In this document: in pieces, positions 33,494 through 44,559 of the stretch
How positions within the stretch are numbered: the first letter of the stretch is position 1
Layout: the number at the start of each line of letters is the position of its first letter
NCBI RefSeq assembly: GCF_000151665.1
Contig: NW_013171833.1
Coordinates: forward strand, 118,597-182,596
Source of the DNA: Blastocystis hominis
Lineage: Eukaryota > Sar > Bigyra > Opalinata > Blastocystidae
Direction: 5' to 3'
DNA length: 64,000 nt
Notes under the pieces: generated by a model
What the model saw: only the letters and a program-made list of their open reading frames with translations
What the model was told of the DNA's origin: nothing
Database searches by the model: none
Made by a program: the position numbers and the translations under genes

Positions 33494-35149
33494 AAAAAAG
33501 AAGGGAGAGTTTTTGAAGCTCGATACACCAGTTTTTGCCGTCGAAGAAGCGGCGGAGAGGGCGAACGGAGGGAACGTAGGAGCAGAGCCAGTCCAACTCG
33601 CCGTGCTGGAAGAGATAGAAATAGCGAGTCACTTGGGTGGGAGAGGAGGAAGCGGAGGGAAGCTCCCAGGTCAGGAAGTGATCTTGAGAGGAACTGGGGA
33701 AGCGCGGCTTGCGGTCTTCCTTCTCGAACGACCAGACATAAATCAAAATGCGTCCGCCAGGTTTGCAAACACGAACGAGACTCTGAATGGCTTCGAGCTG
33801 CTTGTATTTGGAAGGGAGGTGCTGGATAACGGAGATGCTGAGCACGCCATCAAATCGATTGGAACTAGAGAGAGGGAGAGAAGGAAGGAGAAGAATACGC
33901 CATGGAGAGATTACAAATATCGCTTCGGACTAAACAGCACCGACTCCACTCGGGATATTTGTGTAGTCGAAGCATCGCATCGCTGTTATCTTGACCGAGA
34001 ATCACATTTTGCCGCGCCCGCGCCACTTTCTGCATGTGGTTACAAATGTATTTGCAGTCTCCGCAGCCGGTATCGAGAAGAATCGCGTTGTGGAACGACT
34101 GAATGAAGGCATTCACAGGCTTAAAGAATTTGGTTGTGGATTGAGCGAAATACGAAGCGATTCGCTCGTATGACTACGTAAAACAAACTATCCAGAACCA
34201 CTTGATCCACGAACTCCTTCTGAATCCCCTCCTTTTCTGCAGAGGCGTGGAGGATTCGCTGGATACACAACTCTCCGTTGCAACGGCAGGTAAATCCAGG
34301 CGAGGTTCGACGACACAGAACGATCAGACGATTTTGCTTTTGGATTTTGCTACGACACCACAAAAAAGAGGAAAAGCGAGGGACGTTGGAGATGCTCACG
34401 CCCTCACGGAAGTATAAGTGTGTTTGTGTGTTGTAAACAACGATGTCGGAAGTGGGATCAGCGTCAAGTAACGCTGTGAGCTGCGAGTCGAACAAGTTGT
34501 GGTCTAAATGGATCGGAGTGGCTTCTTTACCCCGAAAACACTTTAGGAGAACGCAGTCATAACGAGACGGAAGCAGCGCTTTCACGCTGGGAGGGATCTC
34601 CTTCCATTCATAGCGCGGAACACAAGCCTTCCAGGTCGATCCCGGTTGCTCAATCCGTTCTGTAAGTAGGATATCCTGAATGGGTAGAGAAAAGGAGCAA
34701 CTACAGAGTTTTCGTCCTCAAAATGATATAGACTGCGCAAGAGATGAAAGAGTTCCGAAAAAGGAGAAGACTCCATGGGGGTAATGTCTTCTTGTTGTAA
34801 ATCATATTGAATGTCTTCAGGAGGTGGAGAAGTGACTGCTGACACTGGAATAACATAGGTTGGGTGAATAGCGTATTTTCCATCAATAAGAGCACTTCCG
34901 CTAGAACACAAAGTATAAATCCTGCTTGCTGCACTGAGATTTTCACAATGAACGTAAACTAACCCCTGCGCCTAATTTCCCCCACCAAACTACGACGATT
35001 TTGACTAAAACAACCGAAACAATACTGCAATCAGGAAAAAGCTCATAAAACAACTCTTCGTTGAAAAACGCCGACGATAGACGCCTAGAATATTTCAGTC
35101 GGAGCCAGCAACTGCATTCGTCAGTTTGCTGGAAGGAGGGAATCATCAT
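33492..35149 (-). CDS. Trm9/ALKBH8-like tRNA wobble-uridine methyltransferase
   Basis: The C-terminal ~250 residues form a Trm9-type SAM methyltransferase: YERIASYFAQSTTKFFKPVN, motif I ILLDTGCGDCKYI, a motif II-like QDNSDAM, then VLSISVIQHLPSKYKQLEAI and PGGRILIYVWSFEKEDRKPR, the family's GG-LIYVWA-E block. Trm9/ALKBH8 with Trm112 methylate carboxymethyl-uridine at tRNA position 34. Upstream exons from the ATG at 35149 (MIPSFQQTDECSCWLRLKYS) through ALIDGKYAIHPTYVIPVSAV and RYDCVLLKCFRGKEATPIHLD form ~280 residues that I cannot assign. An H-L-D triplet inside them could be the HxD iron motif of an AlkB domain, as in ALKBH8, but I see no clear rest of that fold. Two adjacent genes remain possible. 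Introns are mostly ~30-60 bp. Confidence 0.7.
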
Positions 35150-35410
35150 TTAAAAAACGAATGAGTACTGGAGCTGACATCTGCAGCATACAACTCAATA
35201 AGTGAATCCACCTGAAAATATCCAAACTGAAGACATAGTACCCGCCATTTGCCAAAAATGAGAATACTTATAACATGGTACACCAGGTCAATGTACCACC
35301 TGTATGAATCCTATTAACACACATTATCAACTGTGGAAACGAAGACACAGGTTGACCAATCATATTGCAGAATCGAACTTATTCTGGACGAGTACCGTTA
35401 TATTCTTCTA
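35150..35410. other. divergent intergenic region
   Basis: 261 bp between divergent predicted starts. AT-rich, with no recognised element. A short inverted pair (ataacatggtacaccaggt / caatgtaccacctgt, about 35271-35303) is visible. Confidence 0.4.
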
Positions 35411-35791
35411 ATGAATTCTTTAAACAACGAGAGTACTGAGATCGTCTTGTCACCGAGATGGGATGTAGACGAAGCGGGTACTGCTTCAACTCTTTCTTCC
35501 TGCCGGTTGGAGGAAGAGGAGAGTTACTCTGATTTTCATACTGAACATTATACCCTAAAGCGTAAAAATACTGCTCGTCCCCGATACCGTCCGTATGAAG
35601 ATGAGTTGAGCGTCATGCAAAGTGAAAGTGAGAATACACTTGCCTTTTGATTTTTCAGAGAGTGTTCATTCCAGCGACTCTTGTTCTTTGAAGGAGATTC
35701 TTCATTACCTTCGTCTCTTTTTCTCTCTTTAGTTGACATCCGATAAGGCAACCCTTATCATTTTCTATCTTCCTTTTCTCTATTTTCTTTA
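35411..35791 (+). CDS. small acidic protein of unknown function
   Basis: First exon MNSLNNESTEIVLSPRWDVD continues through a Glu/Ser-rich stretch (LEEEESYSDFHTE) and KRKNTARPRYRPYEDELSVM. A predicted intron at about 35627-35658 leads to SVHSSDSCSLKEILHYL. The last exon is hydrophobic (KATLIIFYLPFLYFLY) and runs into the octamer at 35792, so a C-terminal membrane anchor with a poly(A)-made stop is possible. The frame here is not certain. No known domain. Confidence 0.4.
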
Positions 35792-35799
35792 TGTTTGTT
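35792..35799 (+). terminator. TGTTTGTT poly(A)-site motif
   Basis: Perfect octamer 39 bp before the start of the PHD-finger gene. Confidence 0.6.
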
Positions 35800-35838
35800 C
35801 ACAAGCCAAGTGTTTTCTTTGACGAAGTACACATATCC

Positions 35839-37973
35839 ATGCCCCGTAGAAAGGCATCTCAGGAGACCTCAAAGAGCATAATACCAAAAGAGGAGGAGAA
35901 AACGTTGCCTTTTTGAGATCAAGTTAGGCATAGACTCGTAGAAGATCCTGATACCAAACAAAAATTATGCCAAATTTGTTCAGAATTATTGTCAGCGTCC
36001 GTGGAAGGGGATATCCCGATTACTTGTAAAGTGTGTGGGATGCAAGTAATTTGACCGATTCCTTTGTGACCATAGGTCCACAAGGCGTGCATTTTTTATG
36101 AGGGCAGTGGAAGGACGTTCGTGTGTGATCTCTGTAAACATAAGCTAAAAGAGACTCCTGAGTAACTTTTTGAATTTTATATAATCTGTAGGTGCGAATT
36201 TTGTCCGATTCGAACACTCCGTGCAATGAAGCAAAATGACAAGGATCCTTCCAAAGTACAGGTCCGTGCAAAAAATAACACATAGTGGGCTCACATCTCC
36301 TGCATAACCTATGTTCCAGGAGTATTCCTAAATGAGGACAATGCCACCTATACAAACAATTGCGATCCACAGCGTTTCCGACGCATATGCTGCTTCTGCA
36401 AAACGAAGAAAGGAAGCGTCGTATACTGCAATAGTCGTGGCTGTCGCTCCTGCTTCCACGTTTTATGCGGTCGATTGAATCATTGCGTGTTTGGTTGGAA
36501 CGAGGAAAAGGACACCCCACTAATCTACTGCGAGAAACACGGGAAACAGACCTTTGCCAGCGCGTTCTGCGAGGTATGCGGACGATCGGACAAAGAAGAA
36601 TCGCTGCTTCTTTGCGATGGTTGTGACAAAGGCTTTCACTTGTTTTGTTTGAATCCTCCGTTGAAGCGTATCTTCTTCTGCTGAGGGATTGAGGATAGAA
36701 ATCCCGTCGGGAGATTGGTATTGTCCGGGGTGTTTGGAGAAACGCGTCACGCGAGGCGATGCGGTGGTGGTTTCGAAGCGAAACGGAGAGGAGCAAGTGG
36801 AGTTATCGCGCGATTACGTCGGGAATCTGATTAAAAACGCGGAGAAGAAAGCACAGAAACGCAAACTGAAAGAAGAAGAAGAAGAAGATAATGATGAAGG
36901 AGTAAGTTTTTATGAATCAAAACGGAGCAAAACGATCATCGAGGACGAAGACGAGGAAGCCTTTCACCTCGACGACAACCAATCTCTGGATCTCAGCGTT
37001 TTGATTTCCCTTGCGTTTTCACTAGGAATCCATTCAACTGCTGATTCAACAGCCTCCGAAACACGTGGAACGAGGAAAAGTCCAGCGATTTCGATGCCAG
37101 CAGCAATACGGAACCTGGAAATCCGAGGTCTTCTTCTCTGCCTGCTTTCATTTAGTTGCTCGGGGGATTTAACATTATGTTAACAGGATTGGGAAGCAAG
37201 TACACGGTTCTAAAAGAATTCCAACGAACAGCCTTGCGAAAGGAGCTTTGCGTTGTGATTAATGGCTTTAATCCGACGTTTTCTCTCTCCGAGTTTCTCA
37301 ATTTGATCGCGACTCGATTTCTCTCGCTGCACAATGACGGTCTGCGTCAAGATCAGCTTGTAAACCGTGGAAATACGATGTGATGCACAGATGAAAAGCG
37401 TGTTGGAGGGCTGCGCGACTGCAACCAGCCATTTGTTTATCGTCATCCATTCAATCGACGGCGCAGGCCTTCGAAACTCCCGGAGTATCGATTATTTGGG
37501 CGAGTTATCCGCGCTTCCATGCGTTCATTTGATTTGTTCGGTGGACCACATTCGAGGGAATCTTCTTTTCTCGTCATCTGCACTCTCTCACTTCCAGTTT
37601 GTTTATCATGACGCGACGACTTTCGCTCCTTACTATTACGAAATCATGTTTATGTCGCAGGGTTCACAGGCGGGAAAAGTTCGATCTTCTTCGGGTCTTG
37701 GCTATGTGCTTTCATCGCTCACGAGCAACCATTTGAAGATTCTAATGCTTTTGTCGAGAGAAACGAGCGGGTCGAAGGAAGGACTTACATTCACCGGATT
37801 GTATGAACTATGTTTGTCGGAGATGTTGGTGAGCAGCGAGAAATCGTTGCAGCTTATTTTGAAGGAGATGGAGGATCATCAGTTGGTGAAGCGGTTGAGT
37901 GCGGGAAACAATCCACAGGAGAGCTATGTGTGCTTGGTTTCACCACGTGAATTATCGAAGTTTTGTGATATTT
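35839..37973 (+). CDS. ORC2: PHD/ePHD/PHD protein reading in frame into ORC2
   Basis: Start MPRRKASQETSKSIIPKEEE; a 30-bp intron leads to LVEDPDTKQ and a PHD finger (CQICSELL..CKVCGMQVHKACIF..CDLC), then a zinc-knuckle/ePHD module (CEFCPIRTLRAMKQ, WAHISCITYVPGVFL, CCFCKTKKGSVVYC, CFHVLCGR, YCEKH), as in BRPF/JADE/AF10, and a second PHD (CEVCGRSDKEESLLLCDGCD..FHLFCLNPPL..WYCPGC). A Lys/Glu linker continues in the same frame into ORC2: IQQPPKHVERGKVQRFRCQQ, GGFNIMLTGLGSKYTVLKEF, VVINGFNPTFS, FIVIHSIDGAGLR, HLICSVDHIRGN and PYYYEIMF, then a winged-helix end. No stop, no in-frame ATG and no poly(A) motif separates the halves. An out-of-frame ATG near 36892 plus a 26-bp intron could instead start a separate ORC2. 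ORC2 is an origin recognition complex subunit. The end is T(37973), 4 nt before the octamer. Confidence 0.75.
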
Positions 37974-37977
37974 GGTG

Positions 37978-37985
37978 TGTTTGTT
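37978..37985 (+). terminator. TGTTTGTT poly(A)-site motif of ORC2
   Basis: Perfect octamer. T(37973) lies 4 nt upstream and would become UAA in the mRNA. Confidence 0.75.
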
Positions 37986-38271
37986 GGAAAGAGAGAGGGG
38001 AATAATAGGAGGGATGACAGCATATCGTGATTTCGTTCAAGAAAGGAAGTAAATGGAGTAGGCAATAAAACAAAGTAGAGTAGATAATGGGGCTAAGGTG
38101 ATGGAGAATGAGCTAAACAATATGATACTATATAGGAACTATAGGATGATGAACAATTGTAAAAGCAGTTGTTCGGTAAGAACATAGAATAACGAATTAA
38201 GTGAATAATATCGGACAAGTGCGAATAATCATTTGTACAGAAGATCATCGATATCAAAGTAGATCTGAGAA

Positions 38272-38970
38272 GTGGATAATTGTTGTTGGACAGTCGACGG
38301 CTGGATTTCACTCATATTGAGTAATAGAGAATATGTAGTATTGCAATTCGATAATGGAGTATTTATGAATCAAGGATTTGTACTCAATGAGCAGAAAGTG
38401 TTGAAAGTGTTCGGAAATCATCAAATTGGTGCTATTTCTTATATTGAAGAACAATCCATAGAAGTAGAAGAAGAAGGAATCGTGGATTTGGATCATGGAA
38501 GTCGATTTGAAGGATTGGTATTGGCAGAAAACAAGTTTGGAATTCCATTTGGATATGGTGAAATGTATGATGATGGTGGATTCTTGGTGTACAAGGGCAT
38601 AACGATCAATTGGAAACGATTTGGGTATGGAACGAGTTATCATAATAATGGTTTGACTGAATATGAAGGATATTGGTGTGACGATAATCGATTTGGAATT
38701 GGAAAAGTGTATGATCGATATGGTAAATTAGTGAATGAATGTGAATGGTATAATGGAATTGAATGTGATATTGATGAAAAATATGAAGGAGATGGCAGCA
38801 TACCACTGAATATCGGAATGAAACATTTGAAACTAAGTGACAATTGTGTATTGGTTGATTGGGATGTTTCATTGTTGTATAATTTGGAATCAATCGAAAT
38901 CGGTGATCATTGTTTTGAATCAGTGAAAACAACGAACGTAGAAAGAAAGAAAACAGTATCAAATTGTTAA
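38272..38970 (+). CDS. MORN-repeat protein, truncated family copy
   Basis: An ATG at about 38365 in frame (MNQGFVLNEQKVLKVFGNHQ) is the likely start; the open frame itself is longer. MORN-like repeats follow: FEGLVLAENKFGIPFGYGEM, YKGITINWKRFGYGTSYHNN, YEGYWCDDNRFGIGKVYDRY. The last part enters the family's leucine-rich repeat (YNLESIEIGDHCFESVKT), then turns into unrelated Lys-rich residues and stops, so the LRR domain present in the two long copies is missing. It ends close to the 3' exons of the opposite-strand copy. It could be a working MORN-only protein or a decaying copy. No poly(A) octamer behind it. Confidence 0.5.
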   Translation: MDNCCWTVDGWISLILSNREYVVLQFDNGVFMNQGFVLNEQKVLKVFGNHQIGAISYIEEQSIEVEEEGIVDLDHGSRFEGLVLAENKFGIPFGYGEMYDDGGFLVYKGITINWKRFGYGTSYHNNGLTEYEGYWCDDNRFGIGKVYDRYGKLVNECEWYNGIECDIDEKYEGDGSIPLNIGMKHLKLSDNCVLVDWDVSLLYNLESIEIGDHCFESVKTTNVERKKTVSNC

Positions 38971-39128
38971 TACAGAAGAGAGAGTATATAAAGAATAACA
39001 ACTGGGAAAACTGGTTTAAAACAATCATATAATATCATAATCGAATTGGTTTATTATGTATTACTTAGGATCTAGTTTTGACAAGATTAGCAAGGATGGA
39101 AGAAACATCTATATAAATATTACATCAA

Positions 39129-40959
39129 TCAAACTATACTCGAAATTGATTTTGTTCTGACATACTGAAAAGAATAGGGCAGATAGACACTTTGAAGATT
39201 AGGAATATCTAAATGCTGTCAATTACTTATATATATAACACTACTTTCCAATGTAACTGAACGAGGAAAATGAAAACCATAACCACTACCACCGTTTTTA
39301 ATAATTCTTAGTTTTGGAAGATCTGCATTCTTTCATTTCAATTCATTTCATTTATACTTCGCATTATCAGTGAACATGAATCAGTATTAACTCCATGGGG
39401 TGCAGCTTGCCCAATTTCCAGTATTTCCAATGATGGAAGATCTATGCCAATCATATACTCAAATTCATTCAATACTTTCAATTATTGTATTTAGAGACTC
39501 TTGGAATGCCCATTTACCTATAGTAATGGATTGCAGATTTGGAAGATCTATGTATCATTCAAATATTCAATATCATATCAATACCTCGAATCACAAATGA
39601 ACTGTAAAAGAAATTGTATGAAGGAGAATCATATACTCCAATTGTGATAAACTGTAATTGTGGTAGATTCCTCAATTCAAAGTCGCCAGCAAAATCACTG
39701 AAACTAGATTCACCAATATGAATGGATTTCAATGATTCACAATTCAATATGTGGAATGATTTCGATTTGTTATCTTTCCAACTCTTTTTGGCTTGAGTAA
39801 ATGAATTGCTTCCGATTCTGATAGTTTTCAATCGATTCAATCCATCGACTTGGAATGTTTTCACTAATCCAAAACATTCATCCCCAATTTCGATAGATTC
39901 TAACCATTTGAATTTGTTCAGATCCAATGCATTCAAATCATTACAGCAGTTCGAACAGAAAACCAATTCCGTTACTTTCAAATCCATTTCATTCAATTCA
40001 GAACTACCGTAGATTGTGATTCGTTTGGAAGGCACATTTACAATTGGTTCAGTTTTCATTTCCCTTGGCTTTTCATTCTTCAATACACTTCGAATACTTT
40101 CACTCATTCCTTCCATATACCAACCTTCATACAAATCGATTCCTCCTTCCTTCTCTCTTCCATGTTCCCATTCACTTTCTCGAATTGCTGTTCCACTTGC
40201 TTTATCAATCAAATATCCCACTCCATTTCTTACATATTTACCATTTTCTATACAATATCCTCCAATATAGATTGGAATTCGATTCAATAACTCCACATTA
40301 CCATCATCATTCTCATCATTGTTTTCAGCATATTCGATCATTTGGTTAGTATCAGCATCAAATTCACGAATGATTTGAATCAACTTGTCTTTGGACCAAT
40401 AACCTTCAATCTTTTCTTTACCATCTTCTTTATCATATTCGATTCCATAACCATCTCGATTCATTTCTTTATCAAACCCGCCCCGATAGATTACTATATC
40501 ACTATGCTCATTTTCACATTCATTTTTTCGAATTATCATGATTAATCCTTCTTTACTGTTTTCGATCATTCTTCGATCTCCATTATTTCCAAGGATCGAA
40601 TCCCAACTTTCCTTCTTTAATGCTTTACCGTTCTCATATTCAGTTATTCCACCGATTCGTTTGCCATTCTTCACCATCCATGCAAGACTCAAAATTCCAC
40701 GATTGAATAATTGACATCGACCCTCAACTTTCCCATCTTTCATTTCACATATCAAATATTCATTTGAATGATCTCCTTGATATAGAGTCACTTCGTAGTC
40801 AACTCCATTCATTGAAATCTTCTTCTTTTGAAAGGTAATGAAATCATTGAGTAAATACCTGGATTCTCTAGCTTGCTTCGATGTATCTATATTATTATCA
40901 CACTTAAATTTGTATACTATCCAAATTGTTGACCATAGGAGAATAATAGTGATTTCCAT
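39129..40959 (-). CDS. MORN-repeat / leucine-rich-repeat protein (copy B)
   Basis: The long first exon of 466 codons begins with a hydrophobic segment (MEITIILLWSTIWIVYKF), a signal anchor or signal peptide that copy A does not show. Then the shared core follows: ESRYLLNDF, MORN units (YRGGFDKEMNRDGYGIEYDK, YEGWYMEGMSESIRSVLKN) and LRR units (LESIEIGDECFGLVKTFQVD, LNRLKTIRIGSNSF). As in copy A, the exon ends in a predicted phase-1 intron, and short LRR exons continue downstream: LPNLQSITIGKWAF, LPSLEILEIGQAAP, LPKLRIIKNGG and IPNLQSVYLPY, ending at TGA 39131-39129. Much more similar to copy A than to the other family members. Function unknown; surface or membrane exposure is an inference from the N-terminus. 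Confidence 0.7.
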
Positions 40960-42030
40960 TTTTACCTCCGTTTTTCTGACTCATAACTAGTATTGCATTT
41001 TATTCTAATTATAGGTATTTATCCTCATGTGATATTGTAATAATCGATATAAGATACAGAATTCTCTTGGATGATGCTAAAAAAAGCCTTTTTATGATAT
41101 TATTCACAATAACCCAGGATGAAGAGTAATATTTGCACAACCGTTTCGGACGATATATTAGAGCTGTTAAAAATAGTGGAGATGAACAAGAATAGACTCT
41201 ATGTTATTGAGGAGTTTACTTGTTTCAAGATGCCAACTAATCTGTATATCCTGCAAGAGACATCAATCAGTCGTGTTGAAATACTTATGACCTATCGAAA
41301 AAGACAATGCAACAATGAATCAAGGTGAGTTTCCTTTCGAAAAATGAGTTTGTGTAATATCAATCAAAAAGGAAAAAGGATCAACAAGAAATAATTATTT
41401 GTATTGATGGTAATAACAAAACAATATAACCTAGAAATATAGTGTGAAAGAGGCCGATCACTTCTTGTTTTTAAAGGAAATGATTCGAATCGAATCCTTC
41501 ATATTATATAAAGTAGTAATTTTCATCACATAATATAGAAAATTGTAAACGTAGTACTTATGTTTTACAGAATAATAATAGAGTATCTTTGAAAAGCCCA
41601 ATTAATTGATGTGGGAACATCTTTATGAATTACAGCAACACATAGAAACAATACTTGATGAGTCGAAACAACAGTCTCGACATTTCAAAATCAATTATAA
41701 TGCACCTAGCACATAGAATCATATAGTAACTACTATGGTTTATATGATATTTGAAAAAATCACATATATTGATGATGGAATGGATAGATTGATTATACTC
41801 TAGACACTTTTGAACATGTAATCTATACAGAAACTACAATAATTATACCCTATAATATTGTTTGCTGAATACCAATCCTAGAAACAACTATTTTGAACAT
41901 AAAAAAGAAAAAAGGATGATAAAATACCATTGAAAGAAACAAGTATATACAAACAATATTTATATATATATATATATAAAACTCACTTCGGAGCAAACTC
42001 TCGATAATAACCAAACTAAAGTTTGCTGAA
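40960..42030. other. AT-rich intergenic region
   Basis: About 1.1 kb between MORN-family genes. A 69-codon frame at 41119-41328 (+, MKSNICTTVSDDILELLKIV..) might be an exon but has no partner exons I can support. A (TA)n run lies near 41958-41980. Nothing else seen. Confidence 0.4.
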
Positions 42031-42038
42031 AACAAACA
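42031..42038 (-). terminator. TGTTTGTT poly(A)-site motif
   Basis: Seen as aacaaaca on +, 24 bp beyond the stop codon of the minus-strand MORN membrane protein. Confidence 0.6.
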
Positions 42039-42062
42039 TATACATCCAATCTGCTAATTGCA

Positions 42063-43142
42063 TTAATTCTCGGGGAAAAACAATGCCACAAAACAGTCAA
42101 CAATTGGAGGAACGCAATATGACATTATTGAAATAAATAGAATCAAAACGAACGTAATAAGCCATAAAAATATCATATATTGAGATATTTCTGGTACAGT
42201 GAAAAGAAGTATAATAAATATAACCAATTCAAAAATCCAAAAATATACTAAATACAGTTCTATTTTTACAAACAGTACTTTTACGTCAGTAGACGTACAC
42301 TCTTTTTCTTCCTCTATTGACTGCTCTGAATCACTCTCAGTCTCTACATCCATCTTAAAACTGGAATATATTCAAAGTCGGACTCTTTTCTATACCCTCC
42401 ACTATACAGTTCTATTCCGTTCTTAAGCACTTTCATTATAGGACCATTGAATTTCTTTAGTAACTCTGTTTCTTTACCATGTCCCCATCTACTGATCTTA
42501 CTAATTTCGCCATTACAATAGAAATAACATATTCCATGGTTCAAGCCATTATCATCTATTTGAAATAGTGAAACCATTTTGCCATCTTCATCTTTTTCAT
42601 CTTAGTAGTTTGAACCATCCGATCTCTGTTGGATATTGGGTGCTCGACGACCATTCTTAAAAAAAACCCTTCATAAATTGTACTTCCATCTTTCCTATAT
42701 TCCACTCCTGGACCATTTCGATAACCCTCTTGTAAAAATCCAGAGAAATAGATCTCTCCGGATCTGTAATACATTCTACATTTACCATTAGCAACATCTT
42801 CCTGATAAGTGAAGCTTGCAACAACTTGATTGTCATAGTCATAAAGAAACGCCTCTCCATCCAATTTTCCAATCTTTTGACTTGCTTTTAGAGTATACCC
42901 GTGATGAGGGCTACCGATTTGACAAATGGCCTCATCCTTCTCCATATCCATATTAATGATAGGCAATTCGCTTGAAATGCAATTATTCCATATATATCGG
43001 TGTTTTCTTCATTGGAATCAATAGTGACACAAATTACACGTGTATTATCCTTATGAGTAGTAGGTAGATCTTTATATATTTGCATTATATAAATATTATC
43101 AAGTATTATATGGTGGAATAGCCAAATAGAAAACACATTCAT
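42063..43142 (-). CDS. MORN-repeat protein with C-terminal membrane helices (copy C)
   Basis: Frames on the minus strand join into MORN repeats: DYDNQVVASFTYQEDVANGK, YYRSGEIYFSGFLQEGYRNG, YRKDGSTIYEGFF, then after a poorly resolved intron near 42600 DNGLNHGICYFYCNGEISKI and NGIELYSGGYRKESDFEYIP. An acidic linker (ETESDSEQSIEEEKE) follows, then two hydrophobic helices (LYLVYFWIFELVIFIILLF and MIFLWLITFVLILFISIM), ending in FFPEN. The N-terminal exon (42888-43142) begins MNVFSIWLFHHIILDNIY and is less certain. Unlike copies A and B it has no LRR part, and it is the only family member here followed by a perfect poly(A) octamer. The function is unknown. Confidence 0.55.
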
Positions 43143-43304
43143 CAGAACTGTAAATTCTTGAGAATAATTGGAATTCCCAAAATTGTTCCTATTTCATAGA
43201 ATCCGCCTATTTTCCTACCAAACGGTATCTATTATCTGTAATGTTCCATATTCCATATTAATCCTTCACCTCCATTATCAAAAGGCATTTACAACAAACC
43301 GAAG

Positions 43305-44532
43305 CAAAACATAACACAATAAGCATAAATCACTCTGACAGTTGCGTTTCCATCATCATCATACAACCAGTGTCCTCCCTTTTCATTATCGCAGAACCGC
43401 ACTCTATCTTTTCGACTCCCAGTTGTGAGGAGCAATCTACGCTCAATCTTCCCCATCGCTCCTACTCCCAAATCCTTGAATACAATACATTCCGTATTCA
43501 GGTCCAGAATAGTATCCGTCACACGCAGCTCCATTTCGCTTCTCGACAAATACGGCTTCGTTCCCACCTCCAATAGGAACGCGAACCAACGAGCCAGCGT
43601 TGTGGGCGTGCGATGCAGCTTCGTCGATCTCACCACCGTTTTCTGGAATCATGCCACCAGATCTGCCCACGAGATCACTTCCGGTCCCGCCAACTTTATC
43701 GTCTTCCCCGCGAATGCGTCCGGGGTCATGCAGTACTTGCGAATCGTCGCGGCCACATCGCCCATCCACACAGGCTGGTTATAAGAGCTTTTTCCATTGA
43801 TATTGATCAGCCACGGATAGATGTGTAGCTGACTGCCGATCCTGCCAATAAACTCTTCCCCGCGGTTCTACCAGGTCAACAGGCGGTCATCTACGCCGAA
43901 TATGTCTGCAGGATGAACGATGCTTGAGGTTCTACTGCGGAGCCGACACATGAAGAAGATGCGTTTTGCCCATCTCGTTGCAGATACTCGCGAGGCGCTC
44001 GGGGAAGTAGATGTTGACGTCTTGAAATCTGGAGAGAAAGAGGAATGCGAGTAATTCTTTCGAAGATACAGATTGATTCTTGGTCTCGTAGTACTTTCCA
44101 ACCAGATTGATTACGATATCCGAGTTGCCAATGCAGTCACGGATCGATTTCTCGTCGAGGGGATGGAAAGAAATCGGATACACTTTACCAACATTTTTAG
44201 ACTGTTCAGATGACGAATTTCAACATTTTCGTCACGGTAAGGAATCATGCAAATCACTCCGCAAGAAGATGTGGCTCAAATCCTACCAACAAGCAAAGCC
44301 CAATTTACAAAAAACAACTTTTCTACCCAAAATACACGTAGGGTATCAGAGAAAGACTATCAAAAAACACTGAGACATGCGGCCGTCCAGTTCCACAGTT
44401 CCAAAATTGATCATCGTTACGAAGTTAGCACAGCAATAGGGACATTCTGAATTGAACGAACGAGTCTGGACATTGTCTATCTTGCGTTCTGCTATGCTGT
44501 TTCTACCGATTTCTGTACGAAGACGTTTCATT
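43305..44532 (-). CDS. NDUFA9: NDUFA9-like complex I subunit (atypical SDR fold)
   Basis: A basic N-terminus (MKRLRTEIGRNSIAERK) fits organelle targeting. The recognisable core is IPYRDENVEIRHLNSLKNVG then YPISFHPLDEKSIRDCIGNS, DIVINLVGKYYETKN, FPERLASICNEMGKTHLLHV; this is the 39-kDa subunit pattern (dinucleotide-binding extended SDR). The C-terminal part (YLSRSEMELRVTDTILDLNT..FKDLGVG) matches the NDUFA9 tail. The 5' exons around 44230-44430, where the Gly-rich nucleotide loop should be, could not be resolved. NDUFA9 is an accessory subunit at the junction of the complex I arms; Blastocystis is known to keep complex I but not III-V. A variant motif ggtttgtt (43300-43293) places TG(43306-43305) 4 nt upstream, giving UGA; genomic read-through stops at 43289. 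Confidence 0.72.
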
Positions 44533-44559
44533 ATTTTGGGAGACAATTTGAGGAACTAA

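Noticed and set aside
36020-36796. 258-codon minus-strand frame
   Set aside because: Antisense to the PHD/ePHD exons whose Cys/His spacing is unmistakable.
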